Origin: Tachypleus tridentatus
Taxonomy: Eukaryota > Arthropoda > Merostomata > Xiphosura > Limulidae
NCBI RefSeq assembly: GCF_004210375.1
Contig: NC_134834.1
Coordinates: forward strand, 156,941,290-157,005,289
DNA length: 64,000 bases
Direction: 5' to 3'
Shown here: positions 1 through 15,400 of the stretch, piece after piece
Layout of the letters: every line of letters starts with the position of its first letter
Position numbering within the stretch: position 1 is the first letter of the stretch
Position numbers and translations under genes: made by a program
Notes under the pieces: generated by a model
The model's database searches: none
What the model was told of the DNA's origin: nothing
The model's input: the letters and a program-made list of their open reading frames with translations, nothing else

Positions 1-109
1 ATGCAAAAGTGTCAGGACAATGTCAAAAATTAGATTTCAAGCTATTACCAAAAGAACACAGAAGGTAAATTGCAGATGAAATACCAAAATTTTATTAATT
101 TTCATATTT

Positions 110-960
110 GCTGTAGAAGCTCAGTGGAATAGCTTGAGTCCAGCAAACAGTTCAGGCTTTGATTGTTCTCCTTTTACTTTAATAACTGCAGGAAGCCTTT
201 TAGGCATTGTTAATCAAAATGTCCTTTGAGATGTTACTTCAAACATTTATAATACACTTCTACAAAGTTTCCTTAGAGGTAACTTTTAATTTATCAGGTT
301 TTTGATCTATCAAGTCTCAGCTGGGGCTCTGTGGGGGTCACTGCATCATGTGAATTACTCCAGCAGCTTCCTTCTCATCTATGTGATTTCTGCACAGGTT
401 GGAAAATGTTTGGGGGTCATTATCTTCTTGGTAGTAAAATTCTTTACCAATAATATGCAAAACACTTGATTTATCATGACAGATCAGTATCTGATGGTGC
501 TTATGCCAGTCCATTATTCCATCTAGTTTGATATATCCTCCTGTTGTCTAAGCAGAAAAACACCCCCAAAACATCATACTGCCTACCTCATGCTTTAGTA
601 GGTACCAGATATTGAGATAAGTATTTCTCACTTTTCTTCTGCTAGATGTACAACCTATATATTTTTAACCAGATATTTCAAACTTGAACTTATGAATCCA
701 TAACACCTTTTTCTAATCATCAACAGTCCAGTTTTGCATGTTTTAGCAATTTTCAATTTGGAGATCAAAATAAAGGTTTTGTAACTGCTCCAAAAACAAA
801 TAGTCCATTCTCGTTGAGCTTTCCTGATACTTGGTTGTTTATCTCATGTTTGAGATCAGTGGTAGTCTTCCTTCTGTGCCAAAAGATGCATAAATGAAGA
901 TACTTAACACCAGTATCATTGAGTTCAGGTACTCTGCCTCTTTCTTTCCTATTTTAAAAC
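110..960 (-). mobile_element. Tc1/mariner-like transposase relic
   Basis: Read on the minus strand from about 960 down to 110, three frames together give recognisable Tc1-family transposase pieces: 'WTVDDWKKVLW' near 700, 'SMMFWGCFSA' near 570, 'NDPQTFSNLCRNHIDEKEA' near 400 and 'PPQSPAETRLDRS' near 330. These correspond to the family's WTxDDWxxVLWSDE, VMVWGCFS, QQDNDPKHTS and WPxQSPDLNPIE blocks. Stops and frameshifts break it everywhere and several catalytic-block residues are changed, so it is dead. It lies in a PPP6C intron in the same orientation as that gene. Terminal inverted repeats were not located. Confidence 0.8.
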
Positions 961-3378
961 TTACCTGTCTCAGTCTCATAATCTAGAGTGTACTTGACTG
1001 TTTGGGGAGCATTTTAAGTTTGCAGCAATTTGTCAGACAGTCCAATAGTATCATAAAGATTTTATGTGAACTCTCTGCTCTACCGACAATTCCCTATGCT
1101 GTTGGGCTGTTGCATGACAAAACTTCATACATAGTGTTAAACAGTTTTTATCAAGGTTTATTTGTAGAGTGCTATTAAACTGATTCCTTCCAACATATAC
1201 TAGTACCACATGCTAGTTCCTTGTTCACTCCTTTTTACATAGTTAAGACACTGCATGAGGTACCATAACAACTATTTCCAACCCTAAGTTTGTCCAGATG
1301 TTCATTCAAGCAGAATGCTTATGATATGTCCTTGGTACAAGTATTCTCACCCTGGTTCATTCAGTTGTCAACAGGGATAAGTGAACCATTACTACAGTGT
1401 TAAAATTTACATTCTATAATGGCATAGAAGAATTAGCATCATAAAATGGGAGGAATGTCCTAACACTTTTGCACAGTAATACACATACCTTTCAGCTCTT
1501 CATACAAATATCTAAAAAGTCTTTTAATGTTTAGTTTCATGTCTTAAAAAAAAAAAGTAGTTTATTTTTACTTTTTCTTTCCAATTCTTTGATTTTATTA
1601 TTTATGCTGACATGTCAACTAGTGTCCATGGAACTTTATCTTTGTTGTACAGAGACTTGTTTCACTAATGCTATGCACAAACAAATGATGCAATCTTGTT
1701 CATACACTTTCATCACAATCCAGACAAGTTAAACTTTTAAAAATTATTAAACCTTTCAAACACTTTTTAAAACACAAATATTACATAATTAACTAAACTA
1801 TAAAAGTAAGACCTAAATATAATTGAAATGTCTCTCTAACTATAGTATACTTAGGTAAAAACACCATAATTGTATATTTGAACAAGCAGACAAAAATACT
1901 AACAGCAGTTACATGTACACAGTGAGGAAAAGTGCAAACTAACTTTAAATTAACTGTTGGTAGGATATACTGTGAACTCAGAACTTTCTAATGACTGTAT
2001 CTACTGGTGTCTACTAACTACATTCATGCTCTTGATCTCACAGCAAGGTATAAAAAATGGGCATAACAACTATCAAGGGTTGAAAAATTTATTTCTCTTT
2101 CCCATTGAATACAGTTGTAAAACTTCATATCTTACATATCAAAAGGGTATATCGATCTACACTGTCGCCTAGACAGTCATCTCCGTTGCCAGCTATATCA
2201 TGGCTAAATGTGAAATGCTGTTAAAGTCGAGAATTTTCATAGGACATGGATCACATGGTATGAAAACTACAGTGTAAGTATTATTTTAAAATGTTTTATT
2301 TGAAACAAGAAATTAAAATTTAGATAACATAAAAGTCCAAATTATGATATACATTATGTTAACTTCATTGACATATTGATAGTAAAGAGGTTTATTCCAA
2401 TTATTAAATTTTGAATGCAACTCATTTCCATATGTAGAATGGAATATAAAAATGTAGCAAAAGTGTCACAAAGTGGTTTAAAAACAGATTTAAAATGACA
2501 GGCACTATAAAAACTGGAAGAAAGTACATGATACTTATCAGAAACAAAATTATCTTGTTAAAGACCTACACTTGTACATTTTAGACAGCTGAACATTTTA
2601 TTATAGAAAGCTACAGGTAATAAAATACACAAACAGAACTAGTTGTTGAAATAGGTCAAATACATGAGCAATATTAAAATAATAAAGAGCATCTTTTAGG
2701 GTATTTTAACAAAAATAGTATCACAATAAATATGTAGAAAATTCATAAATTTCTTTGTCATGACAGTAAAATGTCTATATTACGTTATAAAGTACATGGT
2801 GTCTTTTTTTTTTTTTTTAAGAGTTTCGTAAATATAAATAAAAAATATATAAAATGTAACTGAATTGTTGGTTTAGCTTTTTTTTTTTTCTGAATGTTAA
2901 TGGAAAATTCCACTTAACATTCCTTTACAGAGGTGCAATTCTGTGAACAATTCCATATAGGTACTTCAAAAGAGTGTTCTCATAAATGATACTAGTATCT
3001 AGAAGACCAGAGACAGCAAGTCTTCCAAGTGTGTAGTAATGGTGTCCATGGCCTACTTAAAATTTCAGGAACACCATCTACATACTCTAAACTTACATTA
3101 TCCTGATTTGAAAACTTGGAGCCATTTTACTGTCTCTTGGAAGCACATTAGCTTGAAAAAGTAGATTCTTGTGTAACAAGCTGTCTGAAATTTAATTTCA
3201 TAATAATAAATTTTTCCAACAGAAAAGTGATGTTACCAATACGACAAAAGAGTTACATTCCCCAATATGACAATGTGTACATATGATGACAAAATCTGCA
3301 TGTGTTTTAACATAGACAAAAAAAAAAGTTCACAGTAAGCCATTGCTTTACAAATATTAAAAATTTACAAATACTCAC
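961..3378. other. PPP6C intron sequence with no recognised feature
   Basis: AT-rich sequence downstream of the third PPP6C coding exon. I looked on the minus strand for the next expected block (GDFVDRG...) and did not find it. Two poly-T runs lie near 2805-2818 and 2879-2890. No repeat with a recognisable family was seen. Confidence 0.5.
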
Positions 3379-3444
3379 CAAAAATATGTAGTTTGTGTCT
3401 GGTACTTGACCACCTGTTCGAAATAACTCTTCTAAATCATAGAA
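3379..3444 (-). CDS. PPP6C: PPP6C coding exon 3
   Basis: Twenty-two codons, '[20 protein letters not shown]' followed by Phe-Leu, with acceptor tttag before 3444 and donor gtgagt from 3378. Continues directly from GDIHGQ of exon 2 in phase 0, as in other PP6 proteins ([22 protein letters not shown]). Confidence 0.93.
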
Positions 3445-6400
3445 CTAAATAAAAAAGAGAGCATAATTATTTTTATAATATATAGCAAGGCTTCAATACA
3501 TACCTTTCAGTACTTCAGTACTTTTTGATGCAAAAATCTTATATAGCAATTATTTCTAAGAATTCATTAAAGTATAATTCTACAGAAATTTTCAATGTAA
3601 ACATAACACAGTTTTACTAAAATCTTGATCATGCCAGCTATAAATCAGTATTAAGCTCTTGTCTTGAATAAAATAAATATGTCTTACAATTAAAGAGGCC
3701 AACATTCATTGGGGAATACAATATATCTTTATCATACAATCCCAATAATAGCCAATTTTGACATCAGAAAAATCTAAAACTGTCTAAAACACTGCTTGGA
3801 ACCTGCAAGAAGGTATCTTTGTACCAAATCCCATGCTAGTTGATTGATATACACAAGAACAGTTCATGAAAACCCAAAATTCTACTTTCTTCACTGAAAC
3901 ACTGAGCCAAAGACAGTCCAAAATTATTGATATCTCCATTATAACTTTTTTAATCTGTGTACATCTTACTAATTTACTCAGTTGAATACTAAGAATCACA
4001 TCGACAATTTTTCCATAACCAATATGCTTAATTTAAAACCAATTCATCTTAGGAAAAAGGTAGAATGCAAGAAACATTGGCTTTCATGTTGCCATATATC
4101 ATAAATATCTCTTAGATAATTTAGTTAGTTAGTTATAGTGAGATGAAACACCTTTTCTTTTTTCTATCCACCTTTCCAATAAGTTAATCCTATCAGACTC
4201 AGATATGTCAATTTGTATGGCTTCTCTTTCACTGTAAAAATAACACTGGATGAGATAGTTGAGAACATCAGATGAACCTTTTATAGATTAAGTAGTTTCT
4301 ACAAGTCAAATAACTTATTTCCATGTGGAATATTTGTTTTAAGGAACACTTAAAAATACTTCCTTTGTTTTAGATTTTAGTTACTGATTTTTATGTCTTT
4401 GTACATTCTTTTACAACTTTCTTATAAAGTTTTTATTTCATAAATCTGGCAATTTTATTTTTGCTTTGATGAGAGCACCACCAAATGAATTATACACAAG
4501 CTAACTGACTTTTAACCTGTTAACCTTTCACAATGGGCAAGTCAAAGAGTTCATGTCACAACCTTTTACAGTGACATTCAAAATTTAAAATTTCTTTATT
4601 ATCATCTATGAATAAACTTTACTTTAGTACACAGTTAATGCATCAAATTTTAATAATATTTAGGTTAAGTGTTTTAATTGTATAAGGAAATATATCCCCT
4701 AGTATGAGAACTGTGATATTCACTTTCTAGGTCTTCCCTCTAATTTATTTTCCATCCTTCTGTGAAGTATGGAATTTAACATATATTACTATAGTATAGA
4801 TATTACTCAGGTAAAGCATGATTTCTTGCCTTCAGTCTTATATGGAGGATGGGTCAAAAATAATGTTGAGGAAGATTCTGCATACATCAACCATTGCCAA
4901 CTACAGACTGGATGAAAAAGACCACAGACAGGGTCAAAAGTAGGAGAAGAGGAAATGGGAAAAAGAAGCAAAGCAAAAGACCAAGTTGAAAAAATAAACA
5001 ATTGTTAACAGAAAATGAGACCAACTGTAGGAGAGGAAGAAAAAATGGGTACCCACAGGGTTGGATGAGACATGACAGGTATTGACAAGTAAGGAAATTA
5101 ACTAGATGTATGGTATAAAGAAGATATGAAGAACAGGAGGGCCTAAAACCTTTAATGGAAATGGAAGGGATAAGCTTATCCAAATAAGAAACAGGAGTAA
5201 AAGGGAAGGTCAATAAAAAGAAAATATGGGAAGAGGACTAAAGTTGTATTGCTAAAAGTTAAGACAAAGAGTCACAAATGCAAAGAAAATGAGGCACTTG
5301 AATGTGAGAGACAAACTTTAGAAAAAGAAAACAATACCCAATTACAAACAGTGAGGAAAGAGAAGAAAAGTTAAATTCATAGACCAGTAGATCATTCCCA
5401 ACTGAAGAAAAGAATTTCAGTTTATGAGGTAGGAGCAGAAAGCCCAGTATGTGGTGTTCCACATGAACAATGGTTTCAATGTTCCAAACTGTTAACAAGC
5501 CTCTAAAAATCACAGTAGAAATAAGGTCTATATAAGTAACACTATCTCTTACACGGAATTAAGTCATTATAAATTGACAATTCACGATAAAAAAAATCAA
5601 AACCTTTGAAACAAAAGCCCCAAAAAAACAAAGTTTCATTAACAGATATAAATCTTATCAAAGTAAACTCAACTGAGAAATTCAGTGCCCAAGGACAAGA
5701 ATGAATTTATAACAAATGCACAGGGTGAATGAATGTGCATAAAGGTTGTTTTTGCTCCTCTTGGTGGATTACTTTTGTCTCGAGATTATGTCAAGGCTGA
5801 TGGCATGCAAATCTTAAAGGCAGATATGTAGGAAAGATAGTTAATTTGTGTGTGGAGGTTTCTCACAGACTTTGAACCTGCTACTATGTGTGAAATTTTG
5901 GTATCCAACAAATTGCATTTTATCTTTTAAACATGCATTTTAGAACAAAAAATATGTTAAGTCAAGAGAATTTTTCAAAACCACTAATATATCTGGCTTT
6001 CTTACTGAACAATAAATGAACTAAAAAATTCTGTTACTGCTCAGAGCAGTAACTTTGCCCAACATAAACAAAAATCTTCCTTCAACTACTCTCCTGCCTA
6101 AAGCAAATAATGGGTCGCAAGATCCTTACAGAGAAACTGTTCTCTTTAAATGGATATAAACATGTCCATCATTAACATACAAGACAATTACGTACTTCAA
6201 ATCTCAGATGAAAGGGAATACTCTGGCAAGTTAAATTGCGTGATAACTCAGTAAATCAAGAAAACAGGCAACTCAAATCTTACATTGTTGAATGTAATTA
6301 TGTGTAATTTATGTTTTTATTTGCTTTGACAGTCTGAAAAACTTGTTAGGAAAGATAAACAAATCTACTGGAGGGAGTTTAGAGTGCAGATGCATCGTGT

Positions 6401-9400
6401 AACACAGAGAAGACAAAGGATTTTTTGAAGATCTCATTTTGAAATTGAAAACCAAAACTTAGTTAATATAAGAAGTTAAATTATAAATTACATTTGGTTC
6501 CAAGTCTATTGATTTACAAATATTCATAATATAAAGTTGTTTAATTATATTTTGAATTTAACTTTTTAAACAATTGAGATGTGCACTTTCACTTTGCTGT
6601 ACAGAAAGATTAACCAAAAGGTTTCACTTAATCCTCCATGAATCATGGGCTCAGCCATTTTAAAGATCCTTCACTACCACTGTGTAACCATGAAACTATA
6701 CATACTGCAATTCATAACCATTTCATTATAGGTAAACTTGGAATCAAAACATAGTTAATAAATTAAATTTTAATATGAAATTAATTTTTTTTAATTTTAA
6801 AAGGAAATATTTAAACAAATTCTCAATCTCTACTTATGTGTGTAATGCAAAAATTTGTTTTCTCCAACTTGCTCATTTTCCATCTTTTCATACATCACTC
6901 CATAAATGTACTAAGTTTAAGATAAGTTACTCTTTATAATGCAGATATTACTAAGACAGTCTCTTACTTTCATAGATTCCAATCTATGTAGATATAATGT
7001 AGATATCACTAAGACAGTCTCTTACTTTCATAGATTCCAATCTTGTTTGTTTACAGATACAAACCAGAAAAATCAAACCAACATGCCATGCCCTTTTCAC
7101 ATGTTCTCTCTTTCATAATTTGCCAATAATCCTCAGAATGTTTGCAATTACATCATTTATAACAAACAGAATGATCAAATTTTAATTTTATCAAATGAAA
7201 TATACTTGTTATCCTGTTCTCATTAAAAACCTTATTATTTTGCTTATAGCTTGAAAGTTGCTATCACCAAGTTCAGATAGATCAGCTAAAGGTATTAATT
7301 TAAGGCACTTACGTGTTATGTAGATAGCCTGTTAAATTACAAAAGTTATGGAACACTACTCTGTGCATGTTATTATTTTGTGTTCTTAAAGTACAGATTT
7401 CAAATAAATAACAATTAACTTAGCAGTAATATCATTACAAGAAAATAGGATTATGTTTCATTGGTGGGCCAATAGCAAACGAACAATTTAAAAGTACTAA
7501 ATTCCCTGTTTTGTTTGTGATTATACAATTAAAATGTAAACATCGAAAACTTAATGGGTTATATAGTGAAAAAAATATGACAGCAAGAAACTCATGCTTT
7601 TTGTCATTTAATAACTAAATCTGAACTAGTTGTTTGATATATGAGTAATATTTTTTCATGCAGGAATGTTAGCTAGACATGGTTCAAAATGGCAATGGAA
7701 AAAATAAAATGGAAACACATAAATTGTTATGAGTCTTAAATGATTTGAGATAAATAAACTATTTTCTACTGCAATCTCCACCCATTCTAGAAAGAAATAA
7801 TGGTAATATAGAAATACTGATTATTTTTTTTGTGGTAGTTTGAGGTCAGAGAAAGTTTTACTATAAAAAAAGAAAACTTTTACTATTCATTTAATAGATT
7901 TTTATGTTAAGTAAATGAAACATGAAAATTATAAGATGAAAAAAAATTTTTTAACCATAACAAACATTACCTTGCATTTAGACTAATCAGACTAACTCCT
8001 TAAAATTCACAAATTTCAAAAAAAAAAATACTCAATTAAAAATTTTTTATTTTTGTGCATACAAAATACTTGTAATATTTGTTAAAAGTTAACTAAATTT
8101 CATAAAGATACATGTACAACATTAAAAATTATAATACAGATACTTTCATTGCTACCTAGTGATTATGTGGTGGTTACAAGGTTGATCTAAATCGGTGCTT
8201 CTCTACAGAGTGAATGGTTCACCCATGGGTTTTGTTTATGTTGAATTCATTCTAGTTATAGTTTAATGTATATTTACATCATAATAAGTAATTTTTAATT
8301 TTAATTTAGTACTTTGTCTTTTTCCAAACTGGGGTGAGTAAGCTATTGTGAAAAACTTAAAGGGTTGGTTGGGTGGTTGATTTAGTGTTTTATGGAACAA
8401 AGCAGCTAGGCTATCTGCGCCAAATGTCTGGTAAAAAAAGTAAAAATAAATTTAGTAAAATTCATAAAAGGAAATGAAGGTAAAACAAAACAAAGTTAAA
8501 AATAAATAAATAAATAGCATAAAACCAATTTTACATCTAGTCTACAACGTCAAGAGAAAAACTACAGTAATTCAAGTTGTACAGGACTTTCTGCAGTGTG
8601 ACTGTAATAATCATAACTTGCCAGGAAGACTGACAGGTAAGTACAAAAACCACCATAAGTCACCTGAAGTTGACCTTTCCAGTCCTGATTTCGAGTTACT
8701 TAATGTTACGGTCACTTTCTAATTTCAAATCGAACTAGATGAACAGTGATTTTTAAAAGGGAGCTACATTAAAAAAGGTGTAAAGTATAAATTAAAAAGC
8801 TTAAATGGCATTAAAAAGATTAATGGCCTTTTAAAATACTAAAAACATTACCAAGGTGGACAGTGTTACCATCACCAATAACACTGTCTAACATTATGGA
8901 CAAACCTTGGGATAGAACATGCTTAAAATGGTGCCATCATTGTGAATCATAATGATGACAAGAAAGTAAACTTAAAGGGGTAAATAATATTACAAAAAGG
9001 TTGAGAAGTGCTAGTCAAAATTACCAAGCCTTTGTGGAGAGAGATATTTGCAATATGTGTTACTGCAGCAGAAACTGTTCACAAACATCTATTTTTCTTG
9101 CAAAATATCACCATGCTAAGCTTTATCACTTTGTTTTGATCTTCATATAAATCCTCAAAGAACTGAAAACCATACTGGCTTTTATTACATGTTTAGATCA
9201 CTAGCCTATGACTTGTCAAATCTAAGACATATGTATATGTATATATAAATTACACATCTTCTCACCTGTCCATGTATATCTCCACAAACTGTAACAGGTG
9301 TTGAGACTGGTTGTATATTTGATTCTTCAAGAAGAAGATCACAAACAATATCACACAGTTTCTGAAAAAAGATAAGCAAATATTTGGAAAAAGTAATAAA

Positions 9401-12400
9401 ATCATATGAAAAGATCTTGCATTCTGTGAAGTCTATTTGAAAAACAAAACAAAAAAAAATCAATACAATGTAATCAACATCTGTAGGTGTAGTTTAAAAA
9501 TACTTTTTCTAGATTTCAAAAATTGTCAAATAGTATTATATTTACATCTAATGAAAAAGCTATACTGTACTACTATAAACATTATTTTTACGGAATCCTC
9601 AACATTTGTTTTAGGATCCTCAGTTTTATTTAGGTTGTAATCTTTAGCCTCAATGGCAGAAAACATCTGAAAGTTATCAATAAACAAGACAGAGTAAAAA
9701 TATACAACTTTTTTGCATAATGATAGTATAAAACCACAACATGAATGCAGATGAGAACTGCATATACAGCATTACAAAACATTACTTACACGTTTTGGTA
9801 TCAATGTTAATCCATTTTGGGTTCTAATTTTCAGTATTAAAAAAAAATCAAAAAATCTTTACATAAGTAGTCTTTAGTCATAATTATTGTCTTAGTTTTA
9901 TAAAATATGATCATCATAGTTACAAAATTGTTTATTAAGTAAACATTTATTGGCTAATATCCAAAGACCCATTTTTATTATATTTGTTTAACCATTCCTT
10001 TACAGATTAGGTGCAGTCCACCCAGCTTACAAATGCAAAAGTAATTATAATACAATTTTTGATAATGTGAGCATATCTGTACAAAATTTTGCAGGTTATT
10101 GGTAAACATTACACGACTTTCAGACACAAAATATCAGATTTTCTCATAAATGTTTTTCTTAGGATGTTGACTATTCAACATGCAAAATAATTTTGGTTTT
10201 TAAGATCACAAATACTCTTATGCATCAAAACATTTTCAAATTGTACATGTGAAATCTTTATAATAAGATAATTATCAAATATTTTTTTTGGTAAAAACTA
10301 TATTTTATCTCTAATTTTCACTACTGCATCTCTATAAGATTTGATTCAATTTAAACAGCTGCATAACATCCATAAAAAATTTGGAAATAAATATAAAGTT
10401 TTTTCTTTACTGAATGACCACAAAATTTAACATGAAAACATAAATGTTTAAATAGCTTAAGTGTCATGACATACATTTGCATATATTTATTATTTTTATT
10501 CAATTAACCTTTCATCAGTACCTGACTAACATTATAGAAGTTACAAGAATATAAAACTGGCCTTTACAAAGTGACTTGTCTTGACTTTGTTTTGGTGAAC
10601 TAGTATTTTGAAAAGTAGTGACATTTCAGTTTTAATATATTATATTACCATATACATTTTCTTATTATTTACAAACAAGTTTTAAACTTATTTTTCTTAA
10701 AACATAAACAATAAATAAAGAAATATAGTAAATAATTACCTCTTCTAGTTAAAACCTTTGTACTCATTTGCTGCCTGTCATAAGTTGCTAAGCCTTACAA
10801 AAGTTTGCACGAAGAGGATGTAAAATGAAATAATTTTTTTAGGTTTTATAAATATACATAAGAAATAACCAAAAAATCATAATTATTATACTGATACCAT
10901 AGAATTCCACTATAATTTATCAAGCTTAGTAACCAAGCTCTATTTGAGTCTAAAGAAATATGAAATTTCAAGTGGGCTAAAGACTCAACTTACCAGTTTG
11001 AAGATTTGTACAAAAAGAATGAAATGATGATGTAGCACTTGAAAATGGATGATAAAAACACAAGGGAGACATTCTCAGTTTTTGATTGGTTATTCAGATA
11101 TCATACACAGAAGTGTATTTAAAAGAGAATTTCTAAAAATGGAAGAAGATGAACAGCACCACTGTGTTTGAATCAGTACATGAGTGATATCTCAGCAAAC
11201 AGAAAAGACAAGATATTCTTATTTGATATTCTAGCTTGGCAATATCATCTTGAGTGTAATTCATAAGAAACTACAGACTTTGTATTTGGACATCACAAAG
11301 ATCTATTCTGGATCAATGCTACATTCAACGTATCACAGGACACACAAAAATTGATATTTAGGATTTCTTTTTTAACATTTACTTTTATATTAATAAATTA
11401 ACTGACATATAATTATAAAATTTGAATTATGACCTACAATTTGATTCCAAACTTGCTGACATATGTTCAAAAATACTACTTCAATAAAATTTTGAATGTG
11501 AGTCAACAAATGTAATATGACACCCTTTGACCATCTTGACAGAGTTAAAAGTTTAAAAGTACCACTACTATCAAGAGTGCAATACCTAATTTAACATGAA
11601 ACTGAAGAAATATATGCATCAATATATTCTTCAAGAAGTTAAAACCTGAGCATTATCAAATATGAAAAACATATTCCAACAACACTAACATTCTGCTCAG
11701 GCTGTAGAGTTTTAAAAACTATACCAACGGTTCTGATAAAAACATTACTTTTTTTACAAATTTTACAATACCTGAGATTCCCTTATCCACTATTACTGCT
11801 TAGAAGCAAAATATTAAAGTTCAAGATTTATTATTAACAAAGCTTAATTACCTGGTTACACAAATATTACCTATTCTTCAGGTATCTAAATTACCATAGC
11901 AGTGCTACTATTGGTCAGAGCCAGGCAATTAACTTGATTAATAACTAAAAATGCTTACCTATGAGAACTGATAACATCAATTAGTGTTATGTAAAACAAT
12001 CTATCAAAATTAATGCCATGAAAATAAGAACCTCAAGTAAATCCATTTTCAATTATTCTAGCTCTCCAAGTAATCAAAATATTGCAATTACAATTTATCA
12101 TTGTACCATTCACTTAATTCAGAGTTGTTCAGCTCATATGATTACAGTTAGGACTAAAAAATAATCCACTAACTGAAATTAGTGTTCTTGATCATTCCCA
12201 TTTTTAATTATATCAATTAACAACCTGATATAAACAGCAGCTATTACTTTTCTTTGCTGACATGGCTGAGAGTGATGGTATGAAAGCAGTACTTGAGCAC
12301 AACTTATAAATGTTAGCGTAAGCCCTAGTAACCACAGTAATGCCTAATGTTCACTTTGTATGTCTAAATAAGTGCAGTTTTAACCTATAGATTCCAGATA

Positions 12401-15400
12401 TGAGGCATACTGGCATAATTCCTGACAACAAATCAGCCATATACTACCTTAAAAACATTGAGAAGTTGTTTAACTGCCATGGAAAAACTAATATGGTTCC
12501 TGCTTCTTTAACAGCATTACAGTATACTTAAAAAGTGCATTCTTGTAGTCTTTACAATTATGCACAAAATCTGCACACTTCTCATAGCAGGGCTGCAAAA
12601 ATAAACTCTAACTGTCAAAATATTTGATTGATTCACTCGTGAATGATCCAATTTGGTATAAAAGAAAACAATGAAAGAAAAACTGTAAGGTTATTATTTG
12701 TGTTTATTTTAACTACATTTGGTGGTTTAATTTGCTAAATTAATTCTTTGCCAAATTTCACCTTTTGAAATAGTAAAATAATTAATAATTAGTTTACTTC
12801 ATTTTTGTAACAAGACTTTACTACTGCATTTTGTAAAAATTTTAAAATTAATTGTCCTGACAGAATTCTGGAAGTGATTATTCCTACAGGCAAAAAACTA
12901 TCTGGAGAACTGATTTACTTTCTTACTTCTATCTGTACTGTTAAATGTAAAGGCCTCAAAATTATTTTAAATGGTTTTTCATTTCCATCCATGTCAACAG
13001 CTTATCACATACAATGTTTTATACCTAAAAAGTTCTTTTATATTTAGTTTATAACACTTGTGATGTAATTATGAAAAATAAAAATTATTTTTTTATGAAT
13101 ATTACTTTGATTTTAGTACATCTTGTAATACTTTAATTTCCAACCTATAAATTATTTTAATCTCTCCAAATGGTACATTGCAACTTTTCCTGCTTTACAG
13201 TAAACAAAGTACTCTGTTTATCAATTTTCCTGCTTTACAGTAAACAAAGTTCTCTGTTTATCAAGAATTGGTGTAAATTTGTTTCCATGGAATTATTTAT
13301 CACTGTTACAAAAATTGTCTGTTTTATTAGATGAAATCTGATTATCATTTTTTAACAAAGAATAAGTATGTTTACTTTTAAATAGCTTGTTAAAAGTTAT
13401 AGAAAGAAATTCATAGCATGATATTAATCACATATTCAGTTTGTTTCAGCTTTTGCACTAAGCTGCATATCTGATATATTTTCATGTACAACAGGTTAGA
13501 AGTAATTCTAAATTATTATGTACCTGAAGATGTCTAGCCATTAAATGAAGGTCATTTAAAAATAACTTGAAAAAGAAAACTAACCTGAAAATATAAAGAT
13601 TAGTCCCACATGAGAAAAAAAAAAAAATAGTTGAGTGGAATAATGATTCTAATGATAAATCAATTAGCAACTGCCACTAATCATCCAGCTCTACTATTAG
13701 TATGGAATTCTGAATTTTTAAAAAATTAATGAACAACATAATTTAACTTAAAAGTTCAGTGTCCCCTTATGTGAAACTATTTCTTAAACTCATCAACATA
13801 CACAGACAAAAACTCTGTGTGAGAAGATGAATGATCACATCAGAAATGGTATATTTGTTTAATCAGTAACATGCCTGACATATCAAATGCAAATTTCCAC
13901 AAGTAGACCTATATTTTACCAAATAAATCTTTGACTTTTATTTTTCAACTCTAAACATGACCACATTTATTTTACTTTTGACTAATCAGAGAACCACTAG
14001 CACAGAATTCTACTAGATCCAAAATTAGGCTAAAAATGTGTATGTCATACCAGCAAAGCTTGCTTCCATGGTAAGCCTTTACACTACCAGCCACTTTGAT
14101 CATGGCCAGGTGCAAGACATTTTACACTTCTCTGTGTTATTTATGACTCGTTACTGTAAGACTACATATAAAAGAAAGTAAATAAAGGATAAGACTATTT
14201 GTCGTATGGTTTAATTCAGTTATAAAATGCACATATAATTACTGTACTAAGATAACCCAAGAGATCTCTCAACTGCTTTTTATAATGTTAATATTACTGT
14301 ATTAGTGATCCATTCATCCACAATGTTAAGTTCAGTACAACCAATTTATCTGTTGAATTTGCTGCCATTCATGAAGATTACTTAAGATTTCATTTTTGAA
14401 ATAAAAATGTTGTCGAGTAACGTGTAATGTGTTTAATGTGAAACTAACAAAATAATACCAACACATTATATTCCATCTACTTAACAAAATTAAAATTATT
14501 CATCTTTTTCAATACAAAAAATGTCTCAAGTTGTACCTCAAAATTCCTAGTGTCTCCTTAACTTTAATACCACAGGACATGATTCCCTTAAACATTAGAA
14601 CTTAGTAAGAACAGTGCCTGTTATACAAAGCTACAAAAATACTACTACCCTCCAAAAAAATGAAATCTAATATGTTTAAATAAATTTTAAAGAATAAAAG
14701 CTCTCTACGTGATTTTTCACTCATACTAGGCCATACATTAAACATACCATTTGTCTCATACATGACTATACAGGCAAATACCAACAGTGTAAAACATAAC
14801 TTTTAAACACAATTTTAAATAATAATAAATTTTCTTCATAAAAAAGAAAAATCAAAAGAATTATTGAACATTTTACATCAATGTTAATTTAAATATTTTG
14901 TGGTTTTCACCACTTGTTTCACAATACAAAACCCTATAAGCTTAACACTTCCAAAAAGAATCTGCCTTCTGATTTTTAAATTCATTTTTTGAACATGCAT
15001 ATTTAAGAGATCATGAATGTTTTCTTCTTTACTGACATCACAAATGTTTCACAGGCTTCACATTAAGAGTATGTATACTAATCACATGTTTAAGGGACAT
15101 TTAGTACATACCTCTTTTCCACTAATTTCATCAAAAAATTAAAATATACTAGTAGTTACAAACAACCATAAATCATCTACTATTCATTACCAGAGATAAT
15201 TAAACTTATTAGAAGAAAAAAACATTCAAAAATATGAAACATATTTATTCTACCTCACTATATTTCAAAACTAAATGCTCAGAAAATTTAATCAACAACT
15301 ACTTCAGAATTTGTCATTGGCATCACACACTTTAGCCAGATACATTGCTTTACAGCTTTGACATAAGTAAATTTTATTTTTGTATTAAAAAGAGCAGTGG

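Larger units (their letters stand above)
3445..9265 (-). other. PPP6C: PPP6C intron 2
   Basis: A 5.8-kb intron. About 4830-5490 is markedly purine-rich on the plus strand, which creates long but meaningless minus-strand open frames rich in Leu, Phe and Ser. A tandem duplication lies at 6943-7043 and an interspersed repeat at 8345-8960. No other structure was seen. Confidence 0.7.

Noticed and set aside
4887-5213. 108-codon hydrophobic minus-strand open frame, membrane-protein-like
   Set aside because: It arises from the purine-biased plus strand (CT-rich codons give Leu, Phe, Ser); no family match and inside an intron.
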